Of a stretch of DNA of 64,000 nt, positions 63,787 to 64,000 are shown piece by piece (positions within the stretch are counted from its first letter, which is position 1; every line of letters starts with the position of its first letter). The position numbers were made by a program, and so were the translations under genes. The notes beneath the pieces are model-generated. The model was not told where the DNA came from and did no database searches. It saw nothing but the letters and a program-made list of their open reading frames with translations. Source of the stretch: Dictyobacter formicarum (GTDB taxonomy: Bacteria > Chloroflexota > Ktedonobacteria > Ktedonobacterales > Ktedonobacteraceae); NCBI RefSeq assembly GCF_016587435.1, contig NZ_BNJJ01000005.1:248001-312000 (forward strand). The letters are read 5' to 3'.

Positions 63787-64000
63787 TTATGCCCGCTCCG
63801 ACACAAAAATACTGGCTGGTTGACCAAGCACCACAAAGACAACTTTTTTCTGGGTTCTCCATCCATGCTCCTGGATGATGCGATCCCATAAGCGGTCCTC
63901 ACTGGTTAGCGAAACCATTAAACCACCAGGGGCCAGCACGCGGTCAAACTCACGTATCAATGCAGTATACAACGCTTCGTTATCTTCACGTGTGCCAATT
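63787..64000 (-). CDS. SAM-dependent RNA methyltransferase (THUMP-type), C-terminal part, cut by window end
   Basis: The frame enters from beyond 64000: IGTREDNEALYTALIREFDR, VLAPGGLMVSLTSEDRLW, then VVFVVLGQPASIFV and the stop. This is the C-terminal end of a class I methyltransferase, best matching the tRNA/rRNA guanine-N2 methyltransferases with a THUMP domain (LARVLRPGGRxVxLTS pattern). An ATG at 63972 is internal, not the start. The catalytic NPPY-type motif would be outside the window. Confidence 0.7.
   Translation of the reverse strand, partial: IGTREDNEALYTALIREFDRVLAPGGLMVSLTSEDRLWDRIIQEHGWRTQKKVVFVVLGQPASIFVSERA

Overview
The window looks like a piece of a soil-type Chloroflexota chromosome, most likely class Ktedonobacteria. 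This is inferred from gene content, not from a search: long membrane glycosyltransferases, a degenerate Ser/Thr-kinase-like protein carrying a Rieske domain, leucine-rich-repeat and WD40 pieces, DUF1906 and ABM-domain proteins, moderate G+C, frequent GTG/TTG starts, and many decayed gene remnants. No plasmid or phage backbone is visible. Housekeeping genes at both ends (mfd; lexA, lysA, gltX, rpsU, ybeY, dgkA, efp) indicate an ordinary chromosome with accessory stretches between them.

Layout. 1-7.4 kb: the C-terminal third of mfd, an unrecognised Pro/Ala-rich protein, a tightly overlapped minus-strand operon (GT2 glycosyltransferase, small membrane protein, DUF2079 membrane protein), and a glycerophosphodiesterase. 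7.6-14.4 kb: ssrA (tmRNA) with its promoter and terminator, followed by an ssrA-targeted integration region. The tmRNA 3' end is repeated at 12.6 and 14.3 kb, so two tandem segments are bounded by att-like repeats. They hold a broken tyrosine integrase, a gene with an in-frame stop, an LRR protein, a HicAB toxin-antitoxin pair and small membrane proteins. 14.8-16.5 kb: a catalytically dead kinase domain joined through an internal Tat-like signal anchor to a Rieske [2Fe-2S] domain. 17.2-22.3 kb: a purine oxidation operon (FAD subunit, fused FeS-molybdopterin subunit, 8-oxoguanine deaminase). 22.3-26.7 kb: an ABM-domain membrane protein, a beta-hydroxyacid dehydrogenase, a decayed cupin and a Na+/H+ antiporter.

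27.0-32.4 kb is an AT-richer, probably imported carbohydrate locus: two DUF4091 glycosidase-like proteins (the first frameshifted at a T7 run), a DUF5107 protein, and a sugar-ABC-permease N-terminal remnant between them. 32.6-40.7 kb is a mosaic of a WD40 scrap, a secreted DUF1906 protein, an ArsC-like protein with UGA at the resolving-cysteine position, a DUF2267 scrap, two glycosyltransferases and an APH-like kinase. 41-50.7 kb carries an NHL/SMP-30 lipoprotein, a DEDDh exonuclease, a DHA2 MFS exporter frameshifted at a G7 run, an AI-2E family permease, a SLOG-fold protein and a DedA protein with a repeated tail. 51-64 kb is mostly core: lexA, bifunctional nuclease, YggT-like protein, lysA, gltX, CPBP protease, a UDP-xylose-synthase-type epimerase, a flippase-like protein, rpsU, ybeY-dgkA, efp and the end of an RNA methyltransferase.

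The points most worth a second look are the pseudokinase-Tat-Rieske fusion, the UGA codon in the arsC-like gene with a SECIS-like hairpin just behind it, the triple ssrA 3'-end repeat, and a family of intergenic long-hairpin repeats at about 16.7, 46.2 and 63.0 kb whose stems differ in sequence but remain perfectly paired.
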